Shown: positions 30,109-38,913, counted from the stretch's first letter. The stretch is 64,000 nt of DNA from Mycobacterium sp. WUMAC-067 (GCF_020217485.1 NZ_JAEKMI010000009.1:62001-126000), one strand, 5' to 3'. Notes: generated by a model not told the origin, from the sequence alone. Numbers and translations are program-made.

Positions 30109-31443
30109 TCACCACTGTGCTGCTAGCACGACTTCACGCACTCGAGCCAATGCGTTGGCGAGCTCCGCATGCGGTGGCGTGCCCAAGGCGAGTCGCAGGG
30201 CATTCGGGGGATGCGGCGTAACGCAGAAGGCATCGGCGGTCGATACCAGAATGCCGTTGTTCGCCAGCTCGTGTGCGATGGCATCGCCGCGTACGCTTTC
30301 CGGAAGCCGCAGCCAGCCGTAATAACACGAAGCGGGGCCGCGATAGTCGAGGCCCTGCAAGGCGCGGTGAGCAATCTCCTGTCGTTCCCGTGCATCGGTA
30401 CGGCGCCTCTTTTCGAGTCGAGTGACGGTACCGTCGCTCAGCCAACCCGTCACAAGTGCCGATACCAGGCTCGAGGTGCCCCAGCTCGATGTGCGCACCG
30501 CTTGTTTCGCGGAGGTGATGTATTCGTCTGGCACGACGACGAACCCAAACCGTAGGCCGGTGGCAAGGTTTTTCGAAAGGCTTGCGACATGCAGTGTGCG
30601 TTCCGGCGCCAACGTGTACAGGGTTGGGCCACAGTGCGGTTCCAGAAAGGCATACGTTCCGTCCTCGATCACAGCGCAGTCGTACCGCCGCGCAATATCG
30701 ACCAGGCGAGCGCGCTGAGGTTGCGACATCGTGTAGCCGAGCGGGTTGTGCAGCGTTGGGATGGTGTAGATCGCCGCGACTCGCCGGCGGGAGCACAGCT
30801 TCGCCAAGGCGTCGAGGTCTGGACCGTCGGGGTCTGATGAGAACGGCGCCAATTCCAGTGCGCGGTCATCGGCTTGAAGCTTGATCCCAGGATATGTCAG
30901 CTCGTCAACGGCGATGACCGAACCTGGTCGCGTCAGCACGCGCAGCGCGACGTCAAGTCCGTGCTGGGATCCGGCGGCCAGCACAACGTTGTTGGGCGGC
31001 ACGTCGATCCCGCGGTCAAGGACGTAGGTAGCGACCGCGGCTTTCTCCACGGTCCGGCCCCCTGGAGCATGCTGGATGAGCAGCGACTGCAGGTCACCCG
31101 TTGCAGCCAGTTGCCGCAGAGCCTCCCGCAGCTGCTCGGCCTGATCGTCGGCCAGCGGCTGGTTGAACGATAAGTCGGCAACGCGGGCTGCCAAGGGAAT
31201 TCGACGCCCATCCAACCCCCCGTAGCCACCCTGGTCGCGAACGAAAGTGCCGCGGCCAGGCTCGCCCGCGACAAGGCCGGCCCGTGCAAGGTGGGCGTAC
31301 ACGCGCGTTGCGGTAGCCAACGCGATGCCGTGGCGGCGTGCTAGATCACGATGAGTCGGCAGGCGGGCACCGGGCGCGAGCCGACCATCGAGGATCTCAG
31401 CGGTCAACCGATCCACGATCTCGGAGTAGCGGCTGGTCGGCAC
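30109..31443 (-). CDS. MocR-type (GntR/aminotransferase) transcriptional regulator
   Basis: Fusion regulator of 444 aa. A GntR winged helix-turn-helix (residues 4-68, LPTHRDLARRHGIALATATRVYAHL) is joined to a fold-type I aminotransferase domain (about 85-440) with the PLP lysine K291 in SLSKNLATGLRFGF. MocR proteins use PLP or a PLP-amino acid adduct as effector and usually control a divergent neighbour, here the alpha/beta hydrolase operon. Start GTG at 31443. Two inverted repeats lie in the 146-nt gap. The gene is absent from this place in M. tuberculosis. It could also keep aminotransferase activity, but that cannot be judged from sequence. Confidence 0.9.
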   Translation of the reverse strand: MPTSRYSEIVDRLTAEILDGRLAPGARLPTHRDLARRHGIALATATRVYAHLARAGLVAGEPGRGTFVRDQGGYGGLDGRRIPLAARVADLSFNQPLADDQAEQLREALRQLAATGDLQSLLIQHAPGGRTVEKAAVATYVLDRGIDVPPNNVVLAAGSQHGLDVALRVLTRPGSVIAVDELTYPGIKLQADDRALELAPFSSDPDGPDLDALAKLCSRRRVAAIYTIPTLHNPLGYTMSQPQRARLVDIARRYDCAVIEDGTYAFLEPHCGPTLYTLAPERTLHVASLSKNLATGLRFGFVVVPDEYITSAKQAVRTSSWGTSSLVSALVTGWLSDGTVTRLEKRRRTDARERQEIAHRALQGLDYRGPASCYYGWLRLPESVRGDAIAHELANNGILVSTADAFCVTPHPPNALRLALGTPPHAELANALARVREVVLAAQW

Positions 31444-31464
31444 GGGTCGTCCGCCTTGTATCTA

Positions 31465-31484
31465 GGACAATTTCTCGATTGTTC
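31465..31484. promoter_or_regulatory. inverted repeat, candidate MocR operator
   Basis: ACAAT (31467-31471) and ATTGT (31478-31482) form an inverted repeat, with an extra outer G/C pair, in the divergent promoter region next to the MocR start. Confidence 0.45.
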
Positions 31485-31518
31485 TACCACGGCTGGATAC
31501 GCTAGCGGAAGTCCGTCA

Positions 31519-31536
31519 ACCAACCGCTGGGTTGGT
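31519..31536. promoter_or_regulatory. second inverted repeat upstream of the hydrolase operon
   Basis: ACCAACC-GCTG-GGTTGGT is a perfect 7-bp-arm inverted repeat, 54 nt before the hydrolase ATG. It may be an operator or an mRNA leader hairpin. Confidence 0.45.
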
Positions 31537-31589
31537 CGAGGCCATCCGGCATACGTGGTGACGAGTGTCGGTCAAGATAGGAGTTGTCC

Positions 31590-32447
31590 ATGCCCGAGAT
31601 CGAAATCAGTTCCGGCACAATCTATTACGAAGAGTCCGGGCCAAAGGACGGCCGGCCGGTGGTATTCGTGCACGGCTACCTGATGGCCGGCGATGTGTGG
31701 CGTGAGGTGAGTGCACGGCTCGCTGTCTGCGGATTACGGTGCATCGCCCCCACCTGGCCGATGGGCGCGCATTCGCAGGCGTTGCGCCACGGCGCCGACC
31801 GCACCATCGCCGGCGTCGCCGGCATCGTCGCGGAGGTACTGGCAGCCCTCGACCTCCACGACGTGGTGCTCGTCGGCAACGACTCCGGGGGTGTGGTGAC
31901 ACAACTCGCCGCGGTGCATCATCCCGAGCGGCTCGGCGCCATTGTGCTAACGAGTTGCGACGCGTTCGAACACTTTCCACCACCGGTCCTGCAGCCGATG
32001 ATCGCGGCGGCAAAATCCCGGCTGCTGTTCCGGATGGCGCTGCAGGCGATGCGCCTACCGAGCGTGCGCAAACGCGCGTACGGCGATTTGGCGCACACGG
32101 ATATCGATGACCTCGCCAAGGGATGGGTGCGTTCGGCGCTGCGCGCTCCGGCGGTCGGGGAGGATTTGCGCCAGCTGACTCTCTCCTTTCGTACCGAGGT
32201 CACCACGGGCGTCGCGGCCCGGTTGCACGAGTTCGACAAACCCGCCCTCATCGCGTGGTCGGCGGATGACCTGTTCTTCGAGACCGGCGACGGCGAACGG
32301 CTGGCCGCTACGCTCCCCAACTCCCGGCTCGAAGTCATCGAAGGGGCGCGCACGTTTGCGATGGTGGATCGGCCGGCTCGGCTTGCCGACTTGCTGTCGA
32401 CGATCGCCGTGCCATCTAGCGACGGACTCCGAGGCGGATCGATATGA
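31590..32447 (+). CDS. alpha/beta hydrolase fold protein
   Basis: A 285-aa alpha/beta hydrolase. The oxyanion HG motif is FVHGY (27-31). The nucleophile elbow reads GNDSGG, with D98 where esterases have Ser, as in haloalkane dehalogenases and epoxide hydrolases. At the place of the usual catalytic His near the C-terminus the sequence is EGARTFAMVD, so the His seems missing or moved. ATG at 31590 follows AGGAG with a 6-nt gap; TTG at 31584 is less likely. It is the first gene of a six-gene run and overlaps the next gene by 4 nt. Its substrate is unknown. Confidence 0.85.
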   Translation: MPEIEISSGTIYYEESGPKDGRPVVFVHGYLMAGDVWREVSARLAVCGLRCIAPTWPMGAHSQALRHGADRTIAGVAGIVAEVLAALDLHDVVLVGNDSGGVVTQLAAVHHPERLGAIVLTSCDAFEHFPPPVLQPMIAAAKSRLLFRMALQAMRLPSVRKRAYGDLAHTDIDDLAKGWVRSALRAPAVGEDLRQLTLSFRTEVTTGVAARLHEFDKPALIAWSADDLFFETGDGERLAATLPNSRLEVIEGARTFAMVDRPARLADLLSTIAVPSSDGLRGGSI

Positions 32448-33256
32448 CCGCTAGCCACCCGTTTGACGTTGCCATGCAACTCGAGGCCGTCGAGGGAAAT
32501 CTCAGGCGCGGCCGCACTCAGCCGGAATGGGCATCCATGGTCAGCCCGTTCGGCGGGATCACCGCCGCTGTTCTGGTGCAAGCCATTCAGACGCACCCGG
32601 AGCGCATCGGTGAGCCTCTGGCGCTGACCGTCAACTTCGCCGCTCCCATCTCCGACGGCGAGTTCGACATCTCGCTTTGCGCCGCGCGCACCAATCGCAC
32701 CACTCAGCACTGGACAGTTGATCTGACGCAACACGGCGAAGTCAGGACGACCGCAACCGCGCTGTTCGGAATCCGGCGCGCCGGTTGGGAAGATACCGAG
32801 GCTCGCCCGCCGGTTGCGCCGCCGCCGGAGCGGCTCGCCCGCGATAGCGCACAGGGCGACTTCGTGGGCTGGGCACGTCTGTTCGACCTTCGGTTCGCCG
32901 AGGGCTCCTTCCCCGGCGCCGGTGCGGCAGCCAGCCCGTCCGCAGTGACGACGATGTGGATGCGCGACAACGCAAAACGCCACATCGACCACCCCGCCAT
33001 CGCGGCGTTATGCGACATTTTCTGTCCGCGGGCGTTCCTGCGTCATGGCGGGGCCATTCCAGCCGGGACGGTGTCGCTCACTACGTATTTCCACGCCGAC
33101 CAGCACCAGCTTGACGCGCTCGCCGGCGACTACGTCCTGGGTACCGCCCGCGCTGGTCGCTTTTCCGGCGGTTACTTCGATCAGAGCGCGCAGCTGTGGA
33201 CTCGCGATGGCGTGCTACTGGCCACCTCGCACCAGCTCGTCTACTTCAAAGGCTGA
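32444..33256 (+). CDS. acyl-CoA thioesterase-like double hot-dog protein
   Basis: A 270-aa protein resembling the TesB-like/acyl-CoA thioesterase superfamily, with two hot-dog repeats (N-terminal GGITAAVLVQAIQTHPERIGEP, C-terminal DYVLGTARAGRFSGGYFDQS). These enzymes hydrolyse acyl-CoA to free acid and CoA. ATG overlaps the hydrolase stop by 4 nt, so the pair is translationally coupled. The C-terminal sequence ARFSGGYFDQSAQLWTRDGVLLATSHQ follows the usual end of the family. Acyl chain specificity is not visible. The gene is part of the MocR-linked accessory cluster. Confidence 0.82.
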   Translation: MTASHPFDVAMQLEAVEGNLRRGRTQPEWASMVSPFGGITAAVLVQAIQTHPERIGEPLALTVNFAAPISDGEFDISLCAARTNRTTQHWTVDLTQHGEVRTTATALFGIRRAGWEDTEARPPVAPPPERLARDSAQGDFVGWARLFDLRFAEGSFPGAGAAASPSAVTTMWMRDNAKRHIDHPAIAALCDIFCPRAFLRHGGAIPAGTVSLTTYFHADQHQLDALAGDYVLGTARAGRFSGGYFDQSAQLWTRDGVLLATSHQLVYFKG

Positions 33257-33300
33257 CTGCGCGTGACCCATTCCGCGCCGAACGAGAGAAGAGGAAATGC

Positions 33301-33738
33301 ATGTCCGCCAACACGATGACCCAAACCGATCGCCGCAACGGGCTGCTGCGCCGCGCGATGCGTGCGGATGCGCTCATCAGCGGCTTCTTCGGCGTAACGG
33401 GGCTGACCGGCTGGGTGACCGAATTCTCAGGCATTCCAGCGTCTTTCGAGTACGGCCTGCAAGTTTTCTTCATCGTCTACGGCGCCATCGTGTTGGGCCT
33501 GTCCTGGCTACCGGCTGTGCGCTCCGCCGGCATGGCTGTCGTCGTCGCCAACCTCCTGTACGCGGTGGGGGCTGTCGGTGGTGTGCTCACCGGAGCCCTT
33601 CCGTTCACGGCCGCCGGCGCGAAGTTCACGCTGGCGACCGCGGCATACACGCTGGCGTTCGCAACCCTTCAATACCTTGGCTGGCGCCGCAGCACGGAGC
33701 CCATAACAGCGGAGCAGATGTCCGGAGGTTTCTCGTGA
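33301..33738 (+). CDS. small integral membrane protein
   Basis: Unrecognised 145-aa membrane protein with about four hydrophobic segments (ADALISGFFGVTGLTGWV, VFFIVYGAIVLGLSWL, GMAVVVANLLYAVGAVGGVL, FTLATAAYTLAFATLQYLGW) and a short hydrophilic N-terminus. The frame extends upstream, but ATG at 33301 follows AGAGGAAATGC. It is 44 nt after the thioesterase gene and its stop touches the GNAT start. No function can be given; a membrane partner for the cluster's product is one possibility. Confidence 0.75.
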   Translation: MSANTMTQTDRRNGLLRRAMRADALISGFFGVTGLTGWVTEFSGIPASFEYGLQVFFIVYGAIVLGLSWLPAVRSAGMAVVVANLLYAVGAVGGVLTGALPFTAAGAKFTLATAAYTLAFATLQYLGWRRSTEPITAEQMSGGFS

Positions 33739-34259
33739 TGCCGATGGTTCGCGAACGCGTCCTCGCCACGCCGCCCCCACGCTGCGCGGTCGCCGGTCGA
33801 GGGCGTTCGGTGCAGATCCGACAACTCCGCAGGACGGATGGCGCCGCGTTGGTTGCCATGCACTGCCGTTGTGGCCTCGCGACGCGCTACTCGAGATGGC
33901 TTGCGTCTAGCGCGATTTTCCCCGAAACCTATCTGCGGTCGCTGCTGGACGGCGGTAACGAGCATTTCGCCGTTGTCGCGGTCCCCGAGGGACATCCTGG
34001 CCACGTGGTCGGATTCGCCAGTGCTGCATTGGTTTCGGATAATTGTAGAGAGTTGGGTTTCCTGGTTGAAGATCGCTATCAGATGCGAGGCATCGGCACC
34101 GTGATGCTTGAATCGCTCATCGACCTTCTTGGACCTCACGAAGATCTATGTGTTTCCGCAGTAGCCGATAATCATTGGTTGCTAGGCAAACTCGCCAGAT
34201 TTGGCACTGTCGTGTCTGGAATGGACCACGGCGTCATTCACGCGCGAGTCGTCCGATAA
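33738..34259 (+). CDS. GNAT family N-acetyltransferase
   Basis: A 173-aa acyltransferase of the GNAT fold. The acetyl-CoA loop corresponds to VEDRYQMRGIGTVMLESLIDLL, a form of the Q/RxxGxG/A motif (here Q-M-R-G-I-G). The N-terminal strand QIRQLRRTDGAALVAMH is typical. ATG at 33738 overlaps the last base of the upstream stop; GTG at 33735 is equally placed behind GGAGG. GC is clearly lower here than in the flanking core genes. The acyl acceptor is unknown. Confidence 0.78.
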   Translation: MPMVRERVLATPPPRCAVAGRGRSVQIRQLRRTDGAALVAMHCRCGLATRYSRWLASSAIFPETYLRSLLDGGNEHFAVVAVPEGHPGHVVGFASAALVSDNCRELGFLVEDRYQMRGIGTVMLESLIDLLGPHEDLCVSAVADNHWLLGKLARFGTVVSGMDHGVIHARVVR

Positions 34260-34296
34260 TCGCGCGAACACTAGAACGTCGAGAGGGTGAATTGCC

Positions 34297-34752
34297 ATGC
34301 AGTATGAACACGCCGTCTCCGCGGAGTGGCTAACGACAACGAGTCGGCCGCATCCGTGTCGCTGCGTGCTGAGCGTCTACCCGATCGTCGGGACAGCGGA
34401 AGCTCGCTACAGCGACATGGATGTGAATGGCCACCTCAACCATCTGGGGTTGGAAGCCCTGCACGAAGATGCGCGAGCGCGAATCAACGAGCAGTATGTC
34501 CCTGGGACCTACCATCCGACGAATCGTGGCTTGCGGCTGGTGACTTCGCAAAATGTGGTGCACTTTCTCGCCGAGGCGTTCTGGCCCGCAACGATCAAGG
34601 TGGGCATCGGGATTGGTGGCATCGGCCGCAGCTCGGTCGTCGTATCCTCTGGCCTGTTCCTCGAGGAGAGGTGTCTCAGTGTGTGCGACATGACCCTCGT
34701 ACTGGTAGGCGAGACGGGTCCGGTCGCTTTCCCCGACTACAACGAGGGTTGA
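34297..34752 (+). CDS. 4HBT-like hot-dog thioesterase
   Basis: A 151-aa protein of the hot-dog superfamily. The motif TAEARYSDMDVNGHLNHLGLEALHEDAR is the 4-hydroxybenzoyl-CoA thioesterase/FatA-like signature, where the Asp of DMDVNGHLN would be catalytic. The rest (VVHFLAEAFWPATIKVGIGIGGIGRSS) fits the family. ATG at 34297 follows GAGAGGGTGAATTGCC. It is the second thioesterase of the cluster, so at least two acyl-CoA or acyl-carrier steps are expected in its pathway. Lower GC than neighbouring core genes suggests transfer. Confidence 0.8.
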   Translation: MQYEHAVSAEWLTTTSRPHPCRCVLSVYPIVGTAEARYSDMDVNGHLNHLGLEALHEDARARINEQYVPGTYHPTNRGLRLVTSQNVVHFLAEAFWPATIKVGIGIGGIGRSSVVVSSGLFLEERCLSVCDMTLVLVGETGPVAFPDYNEG

Positions 34753-34854
34753 TGCGAAAGTTGTTGCTGAGACAAGCATGATCGGCACAGGACATAAGAG
34801 GTAGCCGTGTGTGGATCCACCGTTGGCAGTAGCGCACACAGACAGGACAGCGTG

Positions 34855-35682
34855 ATGACCCAACCCGAACGCTATGAGCAATTCCTGGCCTTGCATCAGC
34901 AGGCCGAAGCATTCGTGATGCCCAACGCATGGGACGGATTGTCTGCGCTGATCTTCAGGAATGCAGGATTCGCCGCGTTAGGCACCTCGTCGGCGGCGCT
35001 GGCCGCCACGCTGGGTCGCCAGGACGGGCGCCACGCCGTCAGCGCAGCCGAACATCTGGCGCACGCGAAGTTGCTCATGGAAGTCAGCGGTTTGCCGGTA
35101 AACGGCGACTTCGAGGACGGCTACGGCGCGACACCCGAAGATGTGGCCGCGACGGTGCGCGGTGCGATCGACACCGGTCTGGCCGGCATCGGGGTGGAGG
35201 ACACCTCCGGCGACCCGGCTGACCCGATCCGTGATTTCGACGACGCCGTCGCGCGAGTACGCGCGGCAGCCCAGGCTGCGCGGGGCCGCATCGTGCTCAC
35301 CGGCCGCACCGATAACTTCTTGCATCGTCGCAACGACCTCGATGACACGATCCGTCGGCTGACGGCATTCGCGGAGGTCGGTGCCGACGTCCTTTACGCG
35401 CCATATCCGCCGGACATGGCGGCGGTCAGGGCGATTGTGCAAGCGGTCGCTCCGAAGCCGGTCAACCTTGTGGTGGGTACCAAGTCGGAGACGCCGACGG
35501 TGGCGCAATTATCGGCGGCCGGAGTCAAGCGCATCAGTACCGGCTCCGCGCTTTACACTCACGCCGCCGCGGCTGTGCAGTCCGCCGCGCTGGCGCTCAC
35601 TCGAGGCGATCTCGCCACGGCGACAACCGGACTGGCGCTGCGTGAGGTAGCCGCCCTCATGCCGGAAGGCAAGCGCCCGTAG
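34855..35682 (+). CDS. isocitrate lyase / PEP mutase family protein
   Basis: A 275-aa TIM-barrel protein of the isocitrate lyase/phosphoenolpyruvate mutase superfamily. It shows FVMPNAWDGLSALIFRNAGF, the substrate-loop equivalent VNGDFEDGYG, the metal-site region GIGVEDTSGDPADPI and RTDNFL. True isocitrate lyase KKCGH is absent, so it is of the carboxyPEP mutase or 2-methylisocitrate-lyase-like type that acts on 2-oxo or C-C/C-P bonds. I chose ATG at 34855 for homology; GTG at 34852 or 34807 are alternatives. It ends the MocR-linked cluster and is convergent with rbsK. Confidence 0.84.
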   Translation: MTQPERYEQFLALHQQAEAFVMPNAWDGLSALIFRNAGFAALGTSSAALAATLGRQDGRHAVSAAEHLAHAKLLMEVSGLPVNGDFEDGYGATPEDVAATVRGAIDTGLAGIGVEDTSGDPADPIRDFDDAVARVRAAAQAARGRIVLTGRTDNFLHRRNDLDDTIRRLTAFAEVGADVLYAPYPPDMAAVRAIVQAVAPKPVNLVVGTKSETPTVAQLSAAGVKRISTGSALYTHAAAAVQSAALALTRGDLATATTGLALREVAALMPEGKRP

Positions 35683-35742
35683 GTTCCGGTGAGGCCGCCG
35701 CGGGCCAGCACGTCGCCGATGCACCGCATCGCCCACGACGTC

Positions 35743-35757
35743 AGCGGCAAAGCCGCT
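35743..35757. terminator. hairpin between the PEP-mutase-like gene and rbsK
   Basis: AGCGGC-AAA-GCCGCT is a perfect 6-bp inverted repeat at the convergent junction and overlaps the rbsK stop codon. It has no T-tract. Confidence 0.35.
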
Positions 35758-36634
35758 AGGACGCGTTCTGAAGTGCCTTGTCGATCGCGTCGGCGTCCGG
35801 CGCGCAATCCCCGGCGCCGGGAACCAGCGTGGCCAGCGCGCCCGCCGCGCAGGCGCGCTGCAGCGCGAGCCGCCGCTCATCGGGTGAGCCGGGATTGGGC
35901 GGCCAGTTCGCGGCCAGCACACCGGCGAACACGTCGCCGGCGCCGGTGGTGTCCACCGCGTCCACCGAGGGGGAGGGCACCGAGTACTCGCCGTCGGCGC
36001 CGGAGTAGCGGGCGCCGCGCGAACCCAGAGTGACCACCAGGTGCGTTGGGCGCCAAGGCCATTCGTTGGCTTCCTCTTCGTTGGTGATCACCACGTCGGC
36101 GGTGCCCGCCAACTCGCCCAGCGAGGCGGGATCCTGGCCGGCCGGTGAGGCGTTCACGACGACGACGGCACCGGCCGAACGAGCGTGTTGCGCCGCCGCG
36201 ACCGCCGTGTCGACCGGAATCTCCAGCTGGGTCAGCATCACATCGCAGTTGGCTACCACGCTGCGCGCGCGGTCGTCGGTCAGCGTGAAACGCCCGTTGG
36301 CGCCCGGCGCGACCACGATGGTGTTCTCCGCGTTGGCGTCGACGACGACGATGGCGGTGCCGCTCGGCCCGGGGATTTCGACGGCCCCGTCGAGCCCGAC
36401 GCCGTTGGCCCGCAGGTGGGCACGCAACTGTTCGGCGGCGGCATCGTCGCCGACCGCACCGACGAACTGCACGCGCGCACCCGCGCGCGCCGCCGCCACC
36501 GCCTGATTGCCGCCCTTGCCGCCGGGGGCCTGTGTCAAGGACGACGCCAACACCGTTTCGCCGGGCCGCGGAAGGGCGTCGACGCCCAGCGACAGATCGA
36601 TGTTCACGCTGCCGACTACACATACGCCTGCCAT
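35756..36634 (-). CDS. rbsK: ribokinase
   Basis: PfkB-family sugar kinase of 292 aa that phosphorylates ribose at O5. It has the N-terminal [22 protein letters not shown] and [15 protein letters not shown] substrate-binding segment, and the C-terminal anion-hole and catalytic motif [15 protein letters not shown]. tuberculosis has rbsK (Rv2436) between nadE and proA. ATG at 36634 has a TAACGT -10 8 nt upstream, suggesting a leaderless mRNA. It is divergent from proA. No ribose transporter genes are adjacent. Confidence 0.93.
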   Translation of the reverse strand: MAGVCVVGSVNIDLSLGVDALPRPGETVLASSLTQAPGGKGGNQAVAAARAGARVQFVGAVGDDAAAEQLRAHLRANGVGLDGAVEIPGPSGTAIVVVDANAENTIVVAPGANGRFTLTDDRARSVVANCDVMLTQLEIPVDTAVAAAQHARSAGAVVVVNASPAGQDPASLGELAGTADVVITNEEEANEWPWRPTHLVVTLGSRGARYSGADGEYSVPSPSVDAVDTTGAGDVFAGVLAANWPPNPGSPDERRLALQRACAAGALATLVPGAGDCAPDADAIDKALQNAS

Positions 36635-36642
36635 GGGGCCCG

Positions 36643-36648
36643 ACGTTA
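36643..36648 (-). promoter_or_regulatory. -10 hexamer of rbsK, predicted leaderless
   Basis: TAACGT on the minus strand, 8 nt before the ATG at 36634. It faces the proA promoter 57 nt away. Confidence 0.4.
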
Positions 36649-36705
36649 GTCGTGTCGGGATGGCGGGCTAGAACGGGCCGCGTTACCCGGGCTTTTGCGG
36701 CCGGA

Positions 36706-36711
36706 TACCCT
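36706..36711 (+). promoter_or_regulatory. -10 hexamer of proA, predicted leaderless
   Basis: TACCCT, 6 nt, then ATG at 36718. No Shine-Dalgarno sequence precedes this ATG, which supports the leaderless reading and the start choice. Confidence 0.5.
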
Positions 36712-36717
36712 GGTTCA

Positions 36718-38001
36718 ATGAGTCTGCAGGCACCATTCCGCAGCGGAGCGGCCCAACGGGGGGAGCCTGACTTGCGCCGGGAGGTGCACGACGCCGCCCG
36801 CCGCGCCCGCGTGGCCTCCCGTGTCCTGGCGTTGTTGCCGACCGTCGCCAAAGACCAGGCGCTGCGTTCGGCGGCCGAGGCCATTGACGCCCACGCCGAA
36901 TTGATCCTGTCCGCCAACGCCGAAGACGTCGAGGCCGCCCGCGCCGCCGGCACCCCGACCGCGATGCTCGATCGACTGGCCTTGGATACCAAGCGCGTTG
37001 AGGGCATCGCCGCGGGCCTGCGTCAGGTCGCCGGGCTCCCCGATCCCGTCGGGGAGGTGTTGCGCGGCTACACCTTGCCGAACGGGCTGCAGCTGCGCCA
37101 GCAGCGGGTTCCGCTCGGCGTCGTGGGGATGATCTACGAGGGCCGGCCCAACGTGACGGTCGACGCGTTCGGTTTGGCGTTGAAGTCGGGCAACGCCGTG
37201 CTGTTGCGTGGCAGCTCATCGGCGACCCGGTCCAACAAGGCGCTGGTGCAGGTGTTGCGGGCGTCGCTGGTCAGCGAGGACCTGCCGGCCGATGCGGTGC
37301 AGCTGCTTTCGTCCGACGACCGCGCCACGGTGACGCATCTGATCCAGGCCCGCGGCCTGGTCGACGTGGTGATCCCGCGCGGCGGAGCGAACCTGATCAA
37401 CGCGGTGGTTCGCGACGCGCAGGTGCCCACCATCGAAACCGGGGTCGGCAACTGTCACGTCTACGTGCACGACGGTGCCGATCTGGACGTGGCGGAGCGG
37501 ATCCTGCTGAATTCCAAGACGCGTCGGCCGAGCGTCTGCAACGCCGCCGAGACGCTGCTCGTCGACACCACGATCGCCGAGGAGGCGCTGCCGCGGCTGG
37601 TGACCGCCCTGCAAGACGCCGGTGTGACCGTGCACGGTGGCTTTTCTCAGGACGCGCACGAGGACGATCTGCGACGCGAGTACTTGTCGATGGACATCGC
37701 GGTGGCGGTGGTCGACGGTATCGACGCCGCGATCGCCCACATCGACGAATACGGCACCGGCCACACCGAGGCCATCGTGACGACGAATATGGCTGCGGCG
37801 CAACGGTTTACCGATGCCGTCGACGCCGCGGCCGTGATGGTGAACGCGTCCACGGCCTTCACCGACGGGGAGCAGTTCGGTTTCGGAGCCGAAATCGGCA
37901 TCTCCACCCAGAAATTGCATGCCCGCGGCCCCATGGGACTGCCCGAATTGACGTCGACCAAATGGATCGCGTGGGGAGACGGACAGACTCGTCCGGCCTG
38001 A
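36718..38001 (+). CDS. proA: gamma-glutamyl phosphate reductase
   Basis: NADPH-dependent enzyme that reduces gamma-glutamyl phosphate to glutamate semialdehyde, the step after ProB in proline synthesis. The 427-aa protein is an aldehyde-dehydrogenase-fold enzyme with [19 protein letters not shown], the catalytic Cys in [14 protein letters not shown] and the C-terminal [13 protein letters not shown]. Start ATG at 36718 is set by homology and by the -10 box 6 nt upstream; the frame is open further up. In M. tuberculosis ahpC/ahpD and PE25-PPE41 lie between rbsK and proA; here the two genes are adjacent. Confidence 0.97.
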   Translation: MSLQAPFRSGAAQRGEPDLRREVHDAARRARVASRVLALLPTVAKDQALRSAAEAIDAHAELILSANAEDVEAARAAGTPTAMLDRLALDTKRVEGIAAGLRQVAGLPDPVGEVLRGYTLPNGLQLRQQRVPLGVVGMIYEGRPNVTVDAFGLALKSGNAVLLRGSSSATRSNKALVQVLRASLVSEDLPADAVQLLSSDDRATVTHLIQARGLVDVVIPRGGANLINAVVRDAQVPTIETGVGNCHVYVHDGADLDVAERILLNSKTRRPSVCNAAETLLVDTTIAEEALPRLVTALQDAGVTVHGGFSQDAHEDDLRREYLSMDIAVAVVDGIDAAIAHIDEYGTGHTEAIVTTNMAAAQRFTDAVDAAAVMVNASTAFTDGEQFGFGAEIGISTQKLHARGPMGLPELTSTKWIAWGDGQTRPA

Positions 38002-38037
38002 TACCCCCGTGGAGAAAGTGTTTTAGGAGAACCGATT

Positions 38038-38913
38038 GTGAGTGTGCCCGCCCGGTCAAAGCCGCTGTTCGAGGACATCGACGACGTCTCGCGGCGGTTG
38101 GCCGAGACCGGCTACCTGCCCGACACCGCCACCGCGACGGCCGTGTTCCTGGCCGACCGGCTCGGCAAGCCGTTGTTGGTGGAGGGCCCGGCCGGCGTGG
38201 GCAAGACCGAATTGGCCCGCGCCGTGGCCCAGGCCACCGGGTCGGGCCTGGTCCGCCTGCAGTGCTACGAGGGGGTCGACGAGGCCCGCGCGCTCTACGA
38301 GTGGAACCACGCCAAGCAGATCCTGCGCATCCAGGCCGGCTCCGGCGACTGGGACCAGACCAAGGATGACGTGTTCAGCGAGGAATTCCTGCTGCAGCGT
38401 CCGCTGCTGACCGCCATCCGGCGCACCGAGCCCACGGTCCTGCTCATCGACGAGACCGACAAGGCCGACATCGAGATCGAGGGCCTGCTGCTGGAGGTGT
38501 TGTCCGACTTCGCCGTGACCGTCCCCGAACTGGGCACGATCAGCGCCGAGCGCACGCCGCTGGTGGTGCTGACCTCCAACGCGACCCGCGAACTGTCCGA
38601 GGCGCTCAAGCGTCGCTGCCTGTTCCTGCACATCGACTTTCCCAGCCCCGACCTGGAACGCCGCATCCTGTTGTCCCGGGTTCCCGAGCTGCCCGCCCAT
38701 CTGGCCGAGGAGCTCGTGCGCATCATCGGCGTGCTGCGCGGGATGCAACTCAAGAAGGTCCCGTCCATCGCCGAGACCATCGACTGGGGCCGCACGCTGC
38801 TTGCACTGGGACTGGACACCATCGACGACGCGGTCGTCGCCGCCACGCTGGGCGTGGTCCTCAAACATCAATCCGACCAGCAGCGCGCGACCGGCGAGCT
38901 GCGGCTGAACTAG
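38038..38913 (+). CDS. MoxR-type AAA+ ATPase (Rv2426c-like)
   Basis: A 291-aa AAA+ ATPase of the MoxR group. Walker A is EGPAGVGKTELA (about 45-56), Walker B is VLLIDETDKAD, and sensor 1 is VLTSNATREL. MoxR ATPases work with von Willebrand A proteins to assemble or activate enzyme complexes, and the vWA gene follows 10 nt downstream. GTG at 38038 follows TAGGAGAACCGATT. The pair is conserved in mycobacteria (Rv2426c-Rv2425c) and resembles the CoxD/CoxE maturation pair of CO dehydrogenases, but no cox structural genes are nearby, so the client is unknown. Confidence 0.9.
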   Translation: MSVPARSKPLFEDIDDVSRRLAETGYLPDTATATAVFLADRLGKPLLVEGPAGVGKTELARAVAQATGSGLVRLQCYEGVDEARALYEWNHAKQILRIQAGSGDWDQTKDDVFSEEFLLQRPLLTAIRRTEPTVLLIDETDKADIEIEGLLLEVLSDFAVTVPELGTISAERTPLVVLTSNATRELSEALKRRCLFLHIDFPSPDLERRILLSRVPELPAHLAEELVRIIGVLRGMQLKKVPSIAETIDWGRTLLALGLDTIDDAVVAATLGVVLKHQSDQQRATGELRLN

